Part shown: positions 22,656-34,276 of the stretch, piece after piece
Numbering within the stretch: the stretch's first letter is position 1
Layout: each line of letters opens with the position of its first letter
Assembly (NCBI RefSeq): GCF_000005505.3
Contig: NC_016135.3
Location: 19,562,613 to 19,626,612 of the forward strand
Reading direction: 5' to 3'
Origin: Brachypodium distachyon
Lineage: Eukaryota > Streptophyta > Magnoliopsida > Poales > Poaceae
DNA length: 64,000 bases
Translations under genes and position numbers: made by a program
The notes under the pieces: model-generated
What the model was told of the DNA's origin: nothing
Seen by the model: the letters and a program-made list of their open reading frames with translations, nothing else
The model's database searches: none

Positions 22656-23160
22656 TTACTATTATTAGTGGAGTGTACTTGTGTGAGGTATTTTTAGACG
22701 AGTTTCCCTCGCAGAGGTGGAGGTTTCTGTGGGGCGGCTGACGATCGGGGGAGGCAACGCGTGGGCGCATGGGCAGCAGCAGACATAGCGTCAAGCAGTT
22801 TGGCCGTCCCACTTTGTTTTGTCAAGCTGCATGACAAACTCATGTGCGATTCGCCGCATTCAAAATATAATAATAAGTAATAAATTCAATAAGCATAAAA
22901 AATGAAGTCGTCACGAGCCACGAGGAAATTAGCATGGAATTAATTTGAAAAAAGCATGACATTAGCAACAAATTAATATGAAAACAAATCCTTATCTTAT
23001 TCTCACGGTCTCACCCATTCTGTCATCTCCCTCACCGAGACAGCCCCTCACAGTCTCACCTAGAAACCCCCTTTCCAATCTCCCTATCTTCCACCTCACC
23101 GATGAAAATAAAGTGAGTCTTTGTGCGCCACTGCAAATCTAGCTCAACGCAAATCAAGTA
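22656..23160. other. Intergenic, no gene seen
   Basis: No ORF with recognisable homology and no clear repeat end. Confidence 0.4.
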
Positions 23161-23242
23161 CTTCGTCCGTCGGGAAATAAGTGAATTGGATATGTATAAG
23201 AATCTATACAAATAGAAGTCACTTATTTCGAGACAAAGATAG
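23161..23242. mobile_element. Short Stowaway-like MITE, ~82 bp
   Basis: Left CTTCGTCCGTCGGGAAATAA and right GTCACTTATTTCGAGACAAA are roughly inverted copies, flanked by TA on both sides. The element is shorter than a standard Stowaway and probably internally deleted. Confidence 0.5.
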
Positions 23243-24448
23243 TACCAATGATATCAAGTCCGGGTCCGTTGCCCTGTAGTAAATATTAGCCGTCCATTTA
23301 AGAAGATCTAATAGTCTAGATGATAATATACGACCAGATAAAAACGAGCAGTGTATCGCACTGTTGGACCCCGTCGTCTCCCACCTCCGACCCCCCTCGT
23401 CTCCCGTGATCCCACACCGCCGCCAGGCCTTCCCCCACCCAGGCGGTCCCCAGCTCCAATGCCACGCCGGCAAGCATCCACACCACCAGAAGGGACCGGT
23501 GGGGCCTGGAGGTCAACCGACGGCGCCTAGAGGTCGAACAGAGGCGCTGGGCCGAGGTCGACGAACCCCTCTATGACGGCCGGGGCGAGCTCGAAGATCG
23601 GCTGCGCCGGCGAGGTTTACGTTCGGCAGCGTGTTTTTTCTTCTTCTTTTCTTCGAGAATACGACCGGCGGCAAGTGGGGCCTTCCGGACGGGGCGACGA
23701 AGGCAGATGGGAACAGGCAAGAGAGAGAGAAATGGGCTTCAGCCTGTCAGGAAAAAAGAATTGAGAAATGGGCTAAATGAAAATGTCTATACTACCCTTA
23801 CCAAATCAAGGGTGGAGATCTGTGTACTTCTTCTTTAATCACGGCAGTATAGGGATACCGTAAAATTGCTCGGGAAACAAATGTCCTGCCAATCTGTCCG
23901 CGAGTACCGAGCAGGTAGAACCGTAGAAGGGCAGGCTATGTGCATGACAGCATGAGCCATGTATTTTAATTGGTGGGCCTTGTGATCACGATACCAGCAG
24001 CCAGGAGGGAACAAACTTGTTGTTTGCTGGGCTTTGTTTTGTCTATTGGAGATGGGCTTTTATTTTGTCTATTGGAGATGGACTTTATTTTGTCTATTGG
24101 AGAAATGTTTGTTTTTGTACATGAGATCGTATCGTGTTTCATACAAACTTTGCTAAGTTTCAAAATTCATTTTTTTTTTCAAAATATATCCAGTGGTAGT
24201 CTTATCTTGATGACCTCGTCACTATGAACACAAACCGTCATGAATGATAAATCGAGCGGCTGGTCAAAAACTTACAGAGATTCAAGTTTGGGGCTCTGTT
24301 GCTTGATGGATGAGACTATTGATAAAGTCATTACAGGTGATAACCTACCACTAAAAGAATAGCATCAGTTAAATTATCGTGAAATAATAATTCAGATAAA
24401 CGCGAGGACCCGTGCCAAGTCTAGTACTTGAACTTTAGTGGGCTGACT

Positions 24449-24718
24449 TAAAGAGCTTCATGCGCTAGCCAACGCAACCAAAAAACCGATCTGATAAAAA
24501 GAGCTACGCAATCCACTTATATTTCAACACTCCCCATCACGTGTGGCTCCCTCAACCTAAACGTGGACCGAAAGTAGTTCGCAATTTAATTACGTTAACC
24601 GGGTCTCGAACTCGATACCTGTTGGCTCTAATACCATGAAAAGCTTCATGCACTAGCCAACGCAACCAAAAAACCGATCTGATCGAAAGGGTTAGGCAAT
24701 CCACTTATACTTCAACCA
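24449..24718 (-). mobile_element. Miniature LTR retrotransposon (SMART/TRIM-like), 270 bp
   Basis: Read on the minus strand it has all non-coding parts of an LTR retrotransposon in 270 bp. The 5' LTR is 24637-24718 (82 bp, starts TGGTTGAAGTATAAG, ends TTTTCA). Directly after it comes a primer binding site TGGTATTAGAGCC, matching the tRNA-Met type used by Copia elements. About 107 bp of internal sequence ends in a purine tract (GGGGAG), and the 3' LTR follows at 24449-24529 (starts TGTTGAAATATAAG). The LTRs share long identical blocks such as CAGATCGGTTTTTTGGTTGC. No gag or pol. No target duplication is recognisable, so it is old. Size and layout match the SMART class described in grasses. Confidence 0.75.
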
Positions 24719-25320
24719 TTTTGAAGGAGCGATCCGCAAAGACGCTTCGCATTGACGACTGTCTTCCATGTGTGTTTAATACGAGCTGTGAAGTCATCCT
24801 GTGATGACGACCAAGTCCCCCTTGTTCGACACCACGTGACAGCTATCTCCAGTGCTAAAGACTATTCAATTACTTTAAATTTGTGACATTAATTTACAAT
24901 TAATCGATGATTTTCTTAATTGGTTAATAGATTTTCAAATTAATCATGAGATAAAACTACTAAGTTTGACTTATAATCCCAGAGTTGCCAAATATACTAG
25001 TGACAACTTCGGTTAATCGAAAACATGTTATACATCATACATTATTGAAAGGATGTCAGATATTTGATTATTTCTTTTTAGAAAAACGAGATATTTGATT
25101 TAGATCGTTGAAATCTTTTAGACCCACCAGGAAGTACTCCTGTACATACCATGTAAGTAGAGACGACACTCATAATCCAGCGTGACCATTTAAGATGGTC
25201 CATGACTATTATCTTTGCTAAAACTTGGGAACAACGATTTGCAATAAAGTACATGTAGAGAGACAGCGGCCGGTCCACATGCAGCGCCACACGGTCCACG
25301 GCCGAGGCCGCGTGTCAGCG
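24719..25320. other. Intergenic, no gene seen
   Basis: AT-rich sequence without recognised genes or repeat ends, upstream of the candidate promoter at 25325. Confidence 0.4.
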
Positions 25321-25324
25321 TCTG

Positions 25325-25522
25325 TATATAAAGAACGGCCAGACACGGCTAATCAGGCCAGATAGAACAACCGTAGGCAGGGGGCGGGGCCAGACGGCTA
25401 GTACTCCCTCTCTGTCTCGTAGCTCGCTCCCCTTTTCTCTCTTGCTCTCTCTCGCGCTCTGCAGCAGGGGAGACCCGAAGAGCAGTCACGCGGCGCCGGG
25501 TAAACTGGTAAAGCAGCGCAAG
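25325..25522 (+). promoter_or_regulatory. Candidate TATA box and leader exon
   Basis: TATATAAAG at 25325-25333 is followed by a CT-rich stretch (CTCTCTTGCTCTCTCTCGCG) typical of plant 5' leaders and then by AAG/GTACACGAG, a good 5' splice site at 25522/25523. No ATG occurs between the expected start site (~25355) and this donor. It could be the non-coding first exon of the PsbQ-like gene at 27509, with a leader intron of about 2 kb, or of a separate non-coding transcript. Nothing else coding is supported between 25523 and 27508. Confidence 0.35.
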
Positions 25523-27508
25523 GTACACGAGCCATGTTCCTCTCCATTGCTTTATTTCCCCTGCGCTCGGTTCATACAGTATAAGCGGTAAATTGACATG
25601 TCAGTTGCAGCGGCTATAAGCTGCTTCGACAGAATCATTAGGGCGTGGTTAATTTCGCTCTCTGCGTCGAGAGGAACAAACAGAACGGGAGCACTGTTCT
25701 CTCTCGGGTCAATCTTAAACTTCGATCGCATCGATCAAGTCTTAAATATAGAAAAGGGGGTTTCTTTGGGGGGTTGGGGTGGGGTGGAGTGGTGGTGGAG
25801 GGTGGAGAGCATCTCTGCGAAGAACGAGAGTGAGGTTCCCTCGTCCTATCTCTTCTTTGGGTCAATTTGGTTGGAATACCTCTTTTGAGTAAGTCATGCC
25901 TAGAGAGTATGACGGGGGAGGAAGAACCCGGAGCCAGCGAATTTTACAGATTAAACATCGGATCGGATTTGGGACGGTCTGCGGATCGGTAATGTAGGGG
26001 GGATCTGAGATGGCTCTGTTCGTACTTGCCCCTCTTTCTTTTCTTTTCACATCTCGATTCAGGAGAAGCTGATGCGGATCGGATGCGTGCTTTGGGGTTT
26101 TGATCAAGCGTAATATGAATGTTTGTCCTGCGCTGTTTCTCATCTTCTCAACTAGAGTACTGTACTTCTTTAATCCCCTCTTGATTGTTTAGTTCTGCTC
26201 CGCTGAAAAATGCACCCTTCTTCTCGTAACGTCACCAATGCTACCCTTCCCTTTTCTATAGGCATTTTGTCCTCAATCGTTCCTGCTCATCTGGCTCTGT
26301 TTTCTACTTGGAAAACTATGAAATAAAGCCCCTCACAGTTTGTGCGCACGAGCTGCGTTCTTGAATCAAAATGCTTTTGATGAGGAAGTAGGAAGGGCCC
26401 TAAATGGGTTAGAATAAATATTGCGTACGGGTCGTATACGACGCTCTTAAATTCCTCTTTGGTTCCATGGATGTCTTTCTATATCTGCAAGTTGATGGAG
26501 GAAATATCTGTCCTGTTCCTTTATTTGTCTCGTTTCTTTTGTTCCATTGCCTTTCAGTGGCAGCTGAATGTTATATAGCCATCTTCCTGTAAATTCATTA
26601 TAGGGGTATGCTTATTGGTAAAAAAAAAAACCATTCGTTAGTATCTAAGACAGCAACCTCGAAAAGCATTATCCCTTTCTTTATTGGTATTGCGCAGTGA
26701 AATTTTAGGAGTTAGCACATGCATGGAGATAAAGGGGAAAAGAGAGAAGAAAACCATATATTGGCCCCTCAGCTTTCGTTTTCGGAAGTTGATGCAATCA
26801 GCAGCTATCTTTGTCTGTCCCCATCCTCTTACTACTCTGAAAACTGAAACAGCCACATTAGAATATGTAGGACCCACCACTCAGCTGCTCATTGAACATA
26901 TGCAATACGGAGTATCACAGTTTTGTTGACTGTCAGATCATACATTTTAGAGTGGTGCGGGGAGTGGATAGGAGGGAAAAACAAGGCAGCTTGAGTTGAT
27001 CATCTAATGCTGGTTTAAACCTAATATTGAGGTCAATGGAGACGAATTATAAGTCGGCATGTGTTCTGTCTGTTCGGCATGACAGTACTTACTCGGCTTT
27101 CTTAACTAGTACTACAGTACTACTTTAGAAACAGTTTTGAACTGATAAGACAAAGACTTTCACTTGTCACACTTGAGGAATAACAAGGTTAATTTCATGT
27201 ATATATGTGGTTATGTGCATAAGATGGATCTGCATAATTAAGTAATTGACTAAAAACTGCTATTGGGCTGTTCCAGCATACCTTCTCAAAGAAGTTTCAT
27301 ATACGGAGTTGTACTCTTTTTTTAGGATGTACTGAGGTTTATCATTAAATTATTGGACGTTGTTTACATAATGTAAATCTGAATTTTGCTAAAGATCTTG
27401 CTTCAGAGAAAAATGATATTGCTTCAGAAAAAGGCAAGAGAAGGTAAGAACGTATGGTTGCAAGAGTTTTGGATATGATTATCTCATTTTCCCTGTGAAA
27501 ATGTTCTT

Positions 27509-28801
27509 ATGGCTTCTCCTGCCGCCACCTCTCTTGATATCCAACCCTGCAACTCTACAAGGCACCACTTACCTGAACGTGTCTTCCTTTTTCTGCGTTT
27601 CAAGAACGTCACCCCTGACCAATCTTCTATTTTCTCATTGACCAATCGAGGCTTTTTTATTTTTTTATTGGCATGCACCCGGTGACACCTGTTGCTTCCT
27701 TAATGTCCAAGAATCAGTTTCCCTCAGCCTCAACACTCATTCTATAAATTGATAGGTTTTGATCTTTTCCTACAGAAATAAGGATAAGAGGAAGCAGTAC
27801 AAAGCGATGGATTGTGGGATTGAATTGAAGGGATGTGTTTGCCGGATCAAGAACTGTGCTACTGAGCTCTTCTCAATGGAGGAGGATTTGATGATTGATG
27901 ATGAAGAGTCATGGAACCTAGTTGGGAGGGACCTCCGGCTGAAGGCCACCTTCTTGTATATTGACCTCAGCCGTGTGATCTCCTCCTGCGGAAGTGATGA
28001 GTGCAAGAAGACGCTCACTCGCCTAGCCAACAAGTTCCTCTACTTCATGGATGAGGTGATGATTACTTGCTTCCCCTTGTTAGCAACCTTCGGCTCAAAG
28101 CATGTCTTATTTCATTGCAAATTTACACGGCTTCCTTATTGGATTTTACAATTTTCTCAATATTCCGAGTAAACTTAACTTACTATTCCAACCTGATAGT
28201 TTGGCTTTCCTATCTTTATAAGATTGGGCAGTGCCCGCCGTTTTAGTTATAAGAAGAAATTCAGCCCAAAATTTTCTTAAGCTGATAGTTCAGTAAGTGG
28301 TTCAGTTTATTTTAGAGCAGCCTATAGGGAACACTTGGATCTTATGTGTGTTTAAATACATGTCCTCCCTATAGCAAGTCATTATCACTTTTTTACCCTT
28401 TTTGTTTTGACGGAAGTTGTTATGGCTCATGACTGGACATTAGCAAATAATAGTTTAAGTGCCTGTTCACCACCAGCAAAAAAGTTAGCGCAATTGCACT
28501 TAGTCCTTATTGGCTCCTTTGCAATGTAAATTTTATTCATACCAGTCGTCGGTCAACTTTACGAAATCGTTGTTTGATGTTCCCTATAGTGTACAATAAA
28601 CCGATGCGACAATGATTTGGGCAAGTAGCCCACTTTGATATTTGGATTCGTTTGATGCTAACTGATTCAAGATGTCCTTTGCTCAAATGGCAGTTGGAAG
28701 ATGCTGTGAAGAGCAGAAGCGTCCCCCTCATGCAGATGTGCTACAGTGACACAACCCATGTTCTCCGGGAGGTGGTCGCCGCCCTTGTGCCGTCCCATTA
28801 G
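27509..28801 (+). CDS. PsbQ-like chloroplast lumen protein (PnsL3/PQL type)
   Basis: Three exons, 27509-27681, 27776-28055 and 28694-28801, all in frame, give 186 aa. The N-terminus (MASPAATSLDIQPCNSTRHH ...) is Ser/Thr-rich and basic like a chloroplast transit peptide and is followed by a hydrophobic stretch GFFIFLLACT. The rest is a PsbQ-like four-helix region: RIKNCATELFSMEEDL, SWNLVGRDLRLKATFLYIDL, KKTLTRLANKFLYFMDELED and CYSDTTHVLREVVAALV. The DLRLKATFLY block is typical of PsbQ and its relatives. Relatives include PnsL3, a lumen subunit of the photosynthetic NDH complex, and PQL3; I cannot choose between them. Exon 1 is predicted from frame and transit-peptide character, so it is less certain than exons 2 and 3. 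A second PsbQ-like gene lies 0.9 kb downstream. Confidence 0.75.
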
Positions 28802-29046
28802 TCTAGCCTTAGCCTTCATGTTGTGTGAACTTGAAGAAGGAGAGGGAGAGAGCAAGATCTGGGAGCTTCACATTTCTTGGAAGCAAGAAATGGCCCTAAA
28901 ACTTGTACAAATAGGATAAGCTGGTGTGAGAGAAACGAGGCACAGATTGCTTGCCTATGTAATGTACATACCCTAAGATGGGTTTAGAGTCGAAAGCAAA
29001 CAACATTAACATTGTTAGCGTCTATGCTTGTCCGGTTGTCCCCTGA
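28802..29046. other. 3' flank of the first PsbQ-like gene
   Basis: Likely 3' UTR and spacer; no separate gene seen. Confidence 0.4.
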
Positions 29047-29158
29047 GGCGTTGTTTGGTACCGTGAGGCTTGGTACTAGCCTATTTTTAAGGCACGAGCG
29101 TATTGGGAGAGGATAAACTCTAGAAACACTCAAAAAAACATTAGTGCCAAACAAAGTC
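29047..29158. mobile_element. Tourist-like MITE, 112 bp
   Basis: Left end GGCGTTGTTTGGTACC and inverted right end GACTTTGTTTGGCACT are similar, and TGA flanks both sides (29044-29046 and 29159-29161). Lies between the two PsbQ-like genes. Confidence 0.7.
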
Positions 29159-29333
29159 TGAGGTGTTTTCCTGAAGTTTTCTCGTTTTCTTTTTACTGCT
29201 TTATATTGCTGATACTTTCAACGATCCTACACCACGTCCGCGACACGGTGTAAATGACCAACGGTGGCTTTGACAGCAAACACAGCAAGCTCGCACGTTA
29301 AATTATCTCTCATATCTAACTCCATCTATGCTA

Positions 29334-29446
29334 CTTCCTCTCGTCCTAAATTCTTGACTCAAATTTGTCCAAATATGGATGTATCTGTTGTTAAAAAGCG
29401 TCTAGTTATATGTAATATTTCGACAACAATTTAGAATCGGAGTGAG
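29334..29446. mobile_element. Stowaway MITE, 113 bp
   Basis: Left CTTCCTCTCGTCCTAAATTC and inverted right CTCACTCCGATTCTAAATTG, both flanked by TA. Interior motif CAAATTTGTCCAAATATGGA is the common grass Stowaway core. Confidence 0.75.
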
Positions 29447-29448
29447 TA

Positions 29449-29650
29449 CTATGTATTCTATAAGACGTTTTAGTTTTGTAGTCGACAAATTTAAAGTTTG
29501 ATTAAACTTATAGAAAAATCTGTCTACATCTACAACACCAAATCACTAAATCACTAAATCCGTTCGATATTGTAGATATTAATTTCTCTATAATTTTGAT
29601 CAAAGTTTAAAATTTTAACTTAGAACAAATTTTATTATGATTTGGAACGG
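29449..29650. mobile_element. Degraded Stowaway MITE abutting the next gene
   Basis: The left side begins inside a Stowaway terminus (TATAAGACGTTTTAG) and the right side ends TTTGGAACGG. Core blocks such as AAAGTTTGATTAAACTTATA and TTTGATCAAAGTTTAAAATT are inverted relative to each other. It ends about 68 bp upstream of the ATG of the second PsbQ-like gene. Confidence 0.55.
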
Positions 29651-29717
29651 ATCGGGACCCGGTTACCTCTTATCCGAAATAGATGGCTGTGCACACCTGG
29701 ACCCATTGAGATCCGCC

Positions 29718-30373
29718 ATGGCATTGCAGCTCGCCATCCAGGCACTCGCCGCAAGCCTCTCCCCCGCTCCCAACAAACCAACCAAGCCGCCGAGCCCGAG
29801 CAATGGCCATCAGCAACCGCAGGAACCAATCATCACCAGCAGAAGCAGAAGGCTCGCGATTGTCGGCACGGCGCTCATGGCGTCCCATCTGCTGCCGCCC
29901 GCGACGGGCAGCGCCGGCGCGTTCGACCTCCGGCTGACCGTGCCGGAGCAGTCGAGCGAGGAGGCCGAGGCCGTGGTGAGGACCGACGCGAGGAACCTGG
30001 TCCGCGTCAGGGACCTCATCGACGCCCGGTCCTGGCGGGAGCTTCAGGCGTCGCTCCGGGCCAGCGCCGCCAACCTCAAGCAGGACCTGTACGCCATCAT
30101 CAATGCTAAGCCCGCGAGCCAGCGGCCCGAGCTCCGCAGGCTCTACTCCGACCTCTTCAACAGCGTCACCAGAGTAGGGAAACATCGATGCGCCTCCTCT
30201 GGTAGGCAATCGAAAGAGTCACGCAATGGTGTGTTGGTGTGCTGATCTTGCTTTGCTGTTGTGTGTGGATGCAGCTGGACTATGCGGCCAGGGATAAGGA
30301 CGAACTCCAAGTAAAGGAATACTACGGCAACATGGTCGCTGCCATTGACCAGATTTTTGCCAAAATCATGTAG
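29718..30373 (+). CDS. PsbQ-like chloroplast lumen protein, second type
   Basis: Two exons, 29718-30173 and 30275-30373, in frame, 184 aa. ATG 29718 sits in CCGCCATGG, a strong plant context. The N-terminus is transit-peptide-like (many Ala, Ser and Pro), followed by a twin-Arg hydrophobic segment SRRLAIVGTALMASHLL, as in proteins sent to the thylakoid lumen by the Tat route; cleavage is likely near ATGSAGA. The mature part is PsbQ-like: SWRELQASLRASAANLKQDL, ELRRLYSDLFNSVT and LDYAARDKDEL...YYGNMVAAIDQIF. It differs clearly from the neighbouring PsbQ-like protein, so the pair is not a recent tandem copy. It probably belongs to the PnsL/PQL group acting on PSII or the NDH complex; the exact subgroup is undecided. 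Confidence 0.88.
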
Positions 30374-31075
30374 TTTTTGCACGCACTGTCTCAATTCAGG
30401 TTAGAGGGAGAGATTGGATAAAAAACTAGACGTCTGGATTACATTCAAATACAGGGAGAACCGAAGGCTTCTTTTTTCTTTTGCTACGTAGCTACTCCTT
30501 ATTATTAGCTTCCTGTGCTAGATCTTCTTCTATTTACTCTACTCTCTGGAGGAGAAATCCAAAAGAATCAATATTTGCAGGTGCAGCAAGACCAGAAAAA
30601 CTGCAGTTTCCTGAAACCATCACTGCTCCACAACTCTTCAGCCACCAATATATATTTAGGCTTGTTGCGGTGCAATGGATGAGTTCAGGCACCTGTCATT
30701 GGAGCAGAGTGGTTTCTCAGTCACCTCCCCTTTTGCTTCAAGATAGAGAAAGAAGGTTCCTTGGTGATCCTATTCATCCCAATCTGGCGCTTATACTGAA
30801 ATAGTTTTTTTTTCTCTTTTTCTTCATTGATTCGTCAGACTACCAATGAAGTTTCAGTGTCTGCCTCATCTGTGACCTGTTTGGCTGTGGTTCACCATCC
30901 TCTTGGCTCCTCCTTGAAATGCCTGTTTCCAAGAACTTGTGCCTAAGAGAGAAAGGTTACTTGGTACTAAACGGCACAAATCAGGTATTTCGAAATTCAG
31001 AGAAGTTCATGAAAGAATATGAATCACTAGGTAAAATGCTAATCTTCAGACTGGTTTATAACGAGAATGTGTCAT
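30374..31075. other. Spacer between convergent genes
   Basis: About 700 bp between the PsbQ-like stop and the stop of the minus-strand DUF3755 gene. It should contain both 3' UTRs. ORFs here lack homology. Confidence 0.5.
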
Positions 31076-34000
31076 CTAGTGACAGGACCTTGAAGAACCT
31101 ACCATTGTAAGACCAGGGAGCATGTAGCTAGCCAGATTTTCATTCACTGAAATTGGCAATTGAGGCATCTTACTCATTATTCCAGGCATTTGGCTCATGC
31201 TGTTTATACAAGCAACATCATTAGAGGCAGGATTGCTTTTCTTCATAAGCATAAATATAATATTCTACAACTGAATTATACATGCATCACAGGTGGAATA
31301 TGCTTACGTTTGTAAAAGACCATCGATGTTACTTCTGATGCGATGGAAGAGGTCGATGTTGTTTTGAGCCTGGAAGAATATAGTTGACATGAAATTCATT
31401 CTTCAGACAATAATTCAGGATGAAGGCTAACTGACAGTACATGGAGCACCTGCATTCTGTCGTGCGAGTAATTGCACATGGAAGGAAAATATACCAACCT
31501 GGAATGTTACAATATTTGTTTCAATCTGACTCAGAAGCCGATTGTTTTCTTCCAGTATATGGTGCACTGCACGATCTATCTCAGAGGCTACATGGTGGAA
31601 TATATGCACTTGGTCATATTATAGACAAATGGATGGAAACAAATGGAAAGGAATAGCTGAATCTTGTCAACTATCAGGATCCCCTAATCTGTAAATTATA
31701 TTTGAAGATCAAGAGGTAATGATTTGTGATCATTTGGTAAGTCTCATCCTCGAAAAATACCACATAGTGGATGCTCTATATGACCCAATGTTTGGCCCAA
31801 CAGATTCTACATGTCCACAGGTACTGAAAGTCCAGCGAATGAATTCTAAAATGACAGCTTTCTCAACCATCTATGCAGATACTAAAGCCCTGCCTTTTTC
31901 AAGTAATTCCTTCCTATCTGGGATAAATTTTGAAATGGGGTCAATAAAACACAGAGTCAGCTAAATTATCTACTGCACATCTCTTGTTAAAATTAATGTT
32001 AACTTGTGAGGTAAAAGTATTAAGACCACATTCAAAATGACACAGGATAATAGTAGGAAGTACTGAAAACATAGTGGAATGTAAGTTTAGTTAGAGATTG
32101 GTTAGCTCAAATGAAGTAAATTTCATTTCCTCTGCTTCTCCCTTCAAGACTTGTTTTTTCTTAGATGTGCTCTTTTTTTCAGTTAATTGCTTATTGCAGT
32201 AGAATACTCACCTACTAGAATAAATACAGTAGATAGATGGATATATGGAAGCAATCAACTCGTCCTGATACATTATAAAAAATGGTCTGATATTCAAGTG
32301 ACCTACCAACCTTCAGATGGAAATAGACTATTTTGAATGTCACTAGACACAAAGGAAGAGACTCTTGTGTCCCTCTGAACAGGATGACTTGTACCCCATG
32401 ATGAAGGCTCTACCATTTTCTCCTGAAAAATAACCATGAGTAACGCTGTCAAAAATATGTACATAAAAGTATGATATGCATGGGAATGATAAATTCTTAT
32501 CCATATTCACATAAGTATGCTTTTACCTACTCAAAATTCTCAAAAAGTTTCTTTGAGAAATACATTTGTAAGGAACTGATCATATACTTTCGGTGCCTTT
32601 CTTCTTATTATTAAAAAAGATATGTAGTTCCTCCTAGGTATTCTTGTTTAAATAAACACCTTCATAACAATTTGAACTGAAATCTTTCGTATTTTCTCTA
32701 TTAATTGTGTGCAAATGGTAATTAAGGATGTTATAAGGAGAAGACTCTAAGGAGAAAGTTCATCAAATTGAAAGAAAGATGTTAATACCTTTCTATCTTT
32801 CACTTTTCTGCCAATATGATGTTCTGCAGGCTTCCGCCGTCTTGTATTTTGTTTGGTCTACAAAGATCAAATCGTTAACAATATAAATGTGAAATAAAAG
32901 GAAAGCACTACGTCAGCTTGGAACATGTCTTTTAAAAAGTATATACTGGACATAAAAATGCCTACCTTTTCCACAAAACTATGTATAACATGTTGGTCCA
33001 TGGGAAAAAAAATCCAGGTGAAAAAGGAATTACAATTTCATTTTCAGTAGTACTGCTCAGGCAAGTATTACCAATTCAGCTGTTGTAGCTAATAAATATA
33101 TTCAGCCAAAAAGGTGGAACACTGATCAAATAATATATGCATGCTTTATTGTTCTGTGATGGAACAAGAAGATGCTTTCTTTGATATACCTTTCCTTTTA
33201 GGTAACACTAATGCACAACAATAAAATAGCATACCGAATGGATACACTGATTGCCAACTCATGTCCCACTATGCAGTCCAAAATGCACAGATGAGTATTT
33301 GTATACACATTGAGAATAACTGCATCTATCGCGCATACTAGTATGTTCATATCAATCCTGAGATGCAACAAATTTTAGCATGTTCCCTAAAAAGAGCTGC
33401 TCTAGTAGAAAAATATGTCAATTTCTTGTTGTACTGTTGTACAAGGAAATCGTCAATATATTTGTGTGGATACCTTCCTTAATGTTTACATCTTTTCAGT
33501 GCTTAGATCTAAATAAGCAGATTTCCCTTCTTGGGCATGACTATTTACTGATGTAGCACACCTCAAACAGATCATCCTTGTAGTCACACACACAGAAAAA
33601 AAAATATAGTATGTCCAACATAGAGATTACTTACCCCTATCCATTGGCATCTCATCGCGACATCTCTCACTGTCTTGGTTGGTATTGCAGCTGCTATCTT
33701 TATATACTTCATGATGCCTTGTTCATTCACATACCTGAGAGTATTGGCACACCAAATCAGGTAAACCAAGGATGTACATGAGGGGTGAACCAATGAATGC
33801 AAACTTCAACAGAAAACGAGAAGGAAAACTTTATGCTAGCTTCAACCAACAGGATAACAAGACCTCCATTTAAACAGTTACGGTATAAAGCTCAACAACG
33901 GAGAACACCACAAGTTGTATATTAATTTGCATATGACAACATTCATGCAAGTGGGGGGAATAGCTTACTTGTCCAGGCAATCTTTCAGCACTTCGAGCTC

Positions 34001-34276
34001 AAGGTACGACCAATCCGCGGCCAAGGGTCCTCCGTATTTCAGGCTCGGTGCGGAATCAGCAGCCATGCTTGATGAGCTGGTGGAAACAGCCACAGACGGC
34101 GTGGTGCTGCTCATCATCGCCATAGTGCTGTCCATGCCGCTGGAACAGTCCAGGTACACCGGCATGCCTCCTGACCCGCTGCTTGTCGCGCTTGTCTGAA
34201 ATGAAACCACATCCTGGGTGCAGAACGGCTGCGAAAATGCCCTGAAGTTTTGGTTAGGATCATCTGCCATCTGCAT
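31076..34276 (-). CDS. DUF3755 / SANT-like nuclear protein
   Basis: Seven coding exons read from high to low: 33969-34276, 33635-33734, 32789-32857, 32311-32422, 31499-31587, 31308-31369 and 31076-31199. They total 864 nt (287 aa) with every phase matching. The N-terminus is Ser/Thr/Met-rich; then comes a SANT/homeodomain-like segment (DWSYLELEVLKDCLDKYVNE, YIKIAAAIPTKTVRDVAMRC), a basic stretch NTRRRKPAEHHIGRKVKDRK and a C-terminal DUF3755 region with coiled-coil character (LLEENNRL-type helix ILEENNRLLSQIETNIVTFQ, then NNIDLFHRIRSNIDGLLQ, MSQMPGIMSKMPQLPISVNE). Proteins of this plant family are presumed nuclear DNA- or chromatin-binding; no biochemical role is claimed. Start: MQMADDP at 34276 is the first in-frame ATG, with a stop only far upstream, so a slightly different start is possible. 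Confidence 0.88.

Noticed and set aside
24385..24424. Second Helitron 3' end (ends AAGTCTAGT)
   Set aside because: CTAG followed by T is present, but no stable hairpin lies upstream and no matching TC start was found.
25520..27500. MicroRNA precursor in the long non-coding stretch after the leader exon
   Set aside because: No sequence of a conserved plant miRNA was recognised and no long hairpin was evident by eye.
29670..30209. Minus-strand ORF of 179 aa
   Set aside because: Antisense shadow of the GC-rich first exon of the second PsbQ-like gene.
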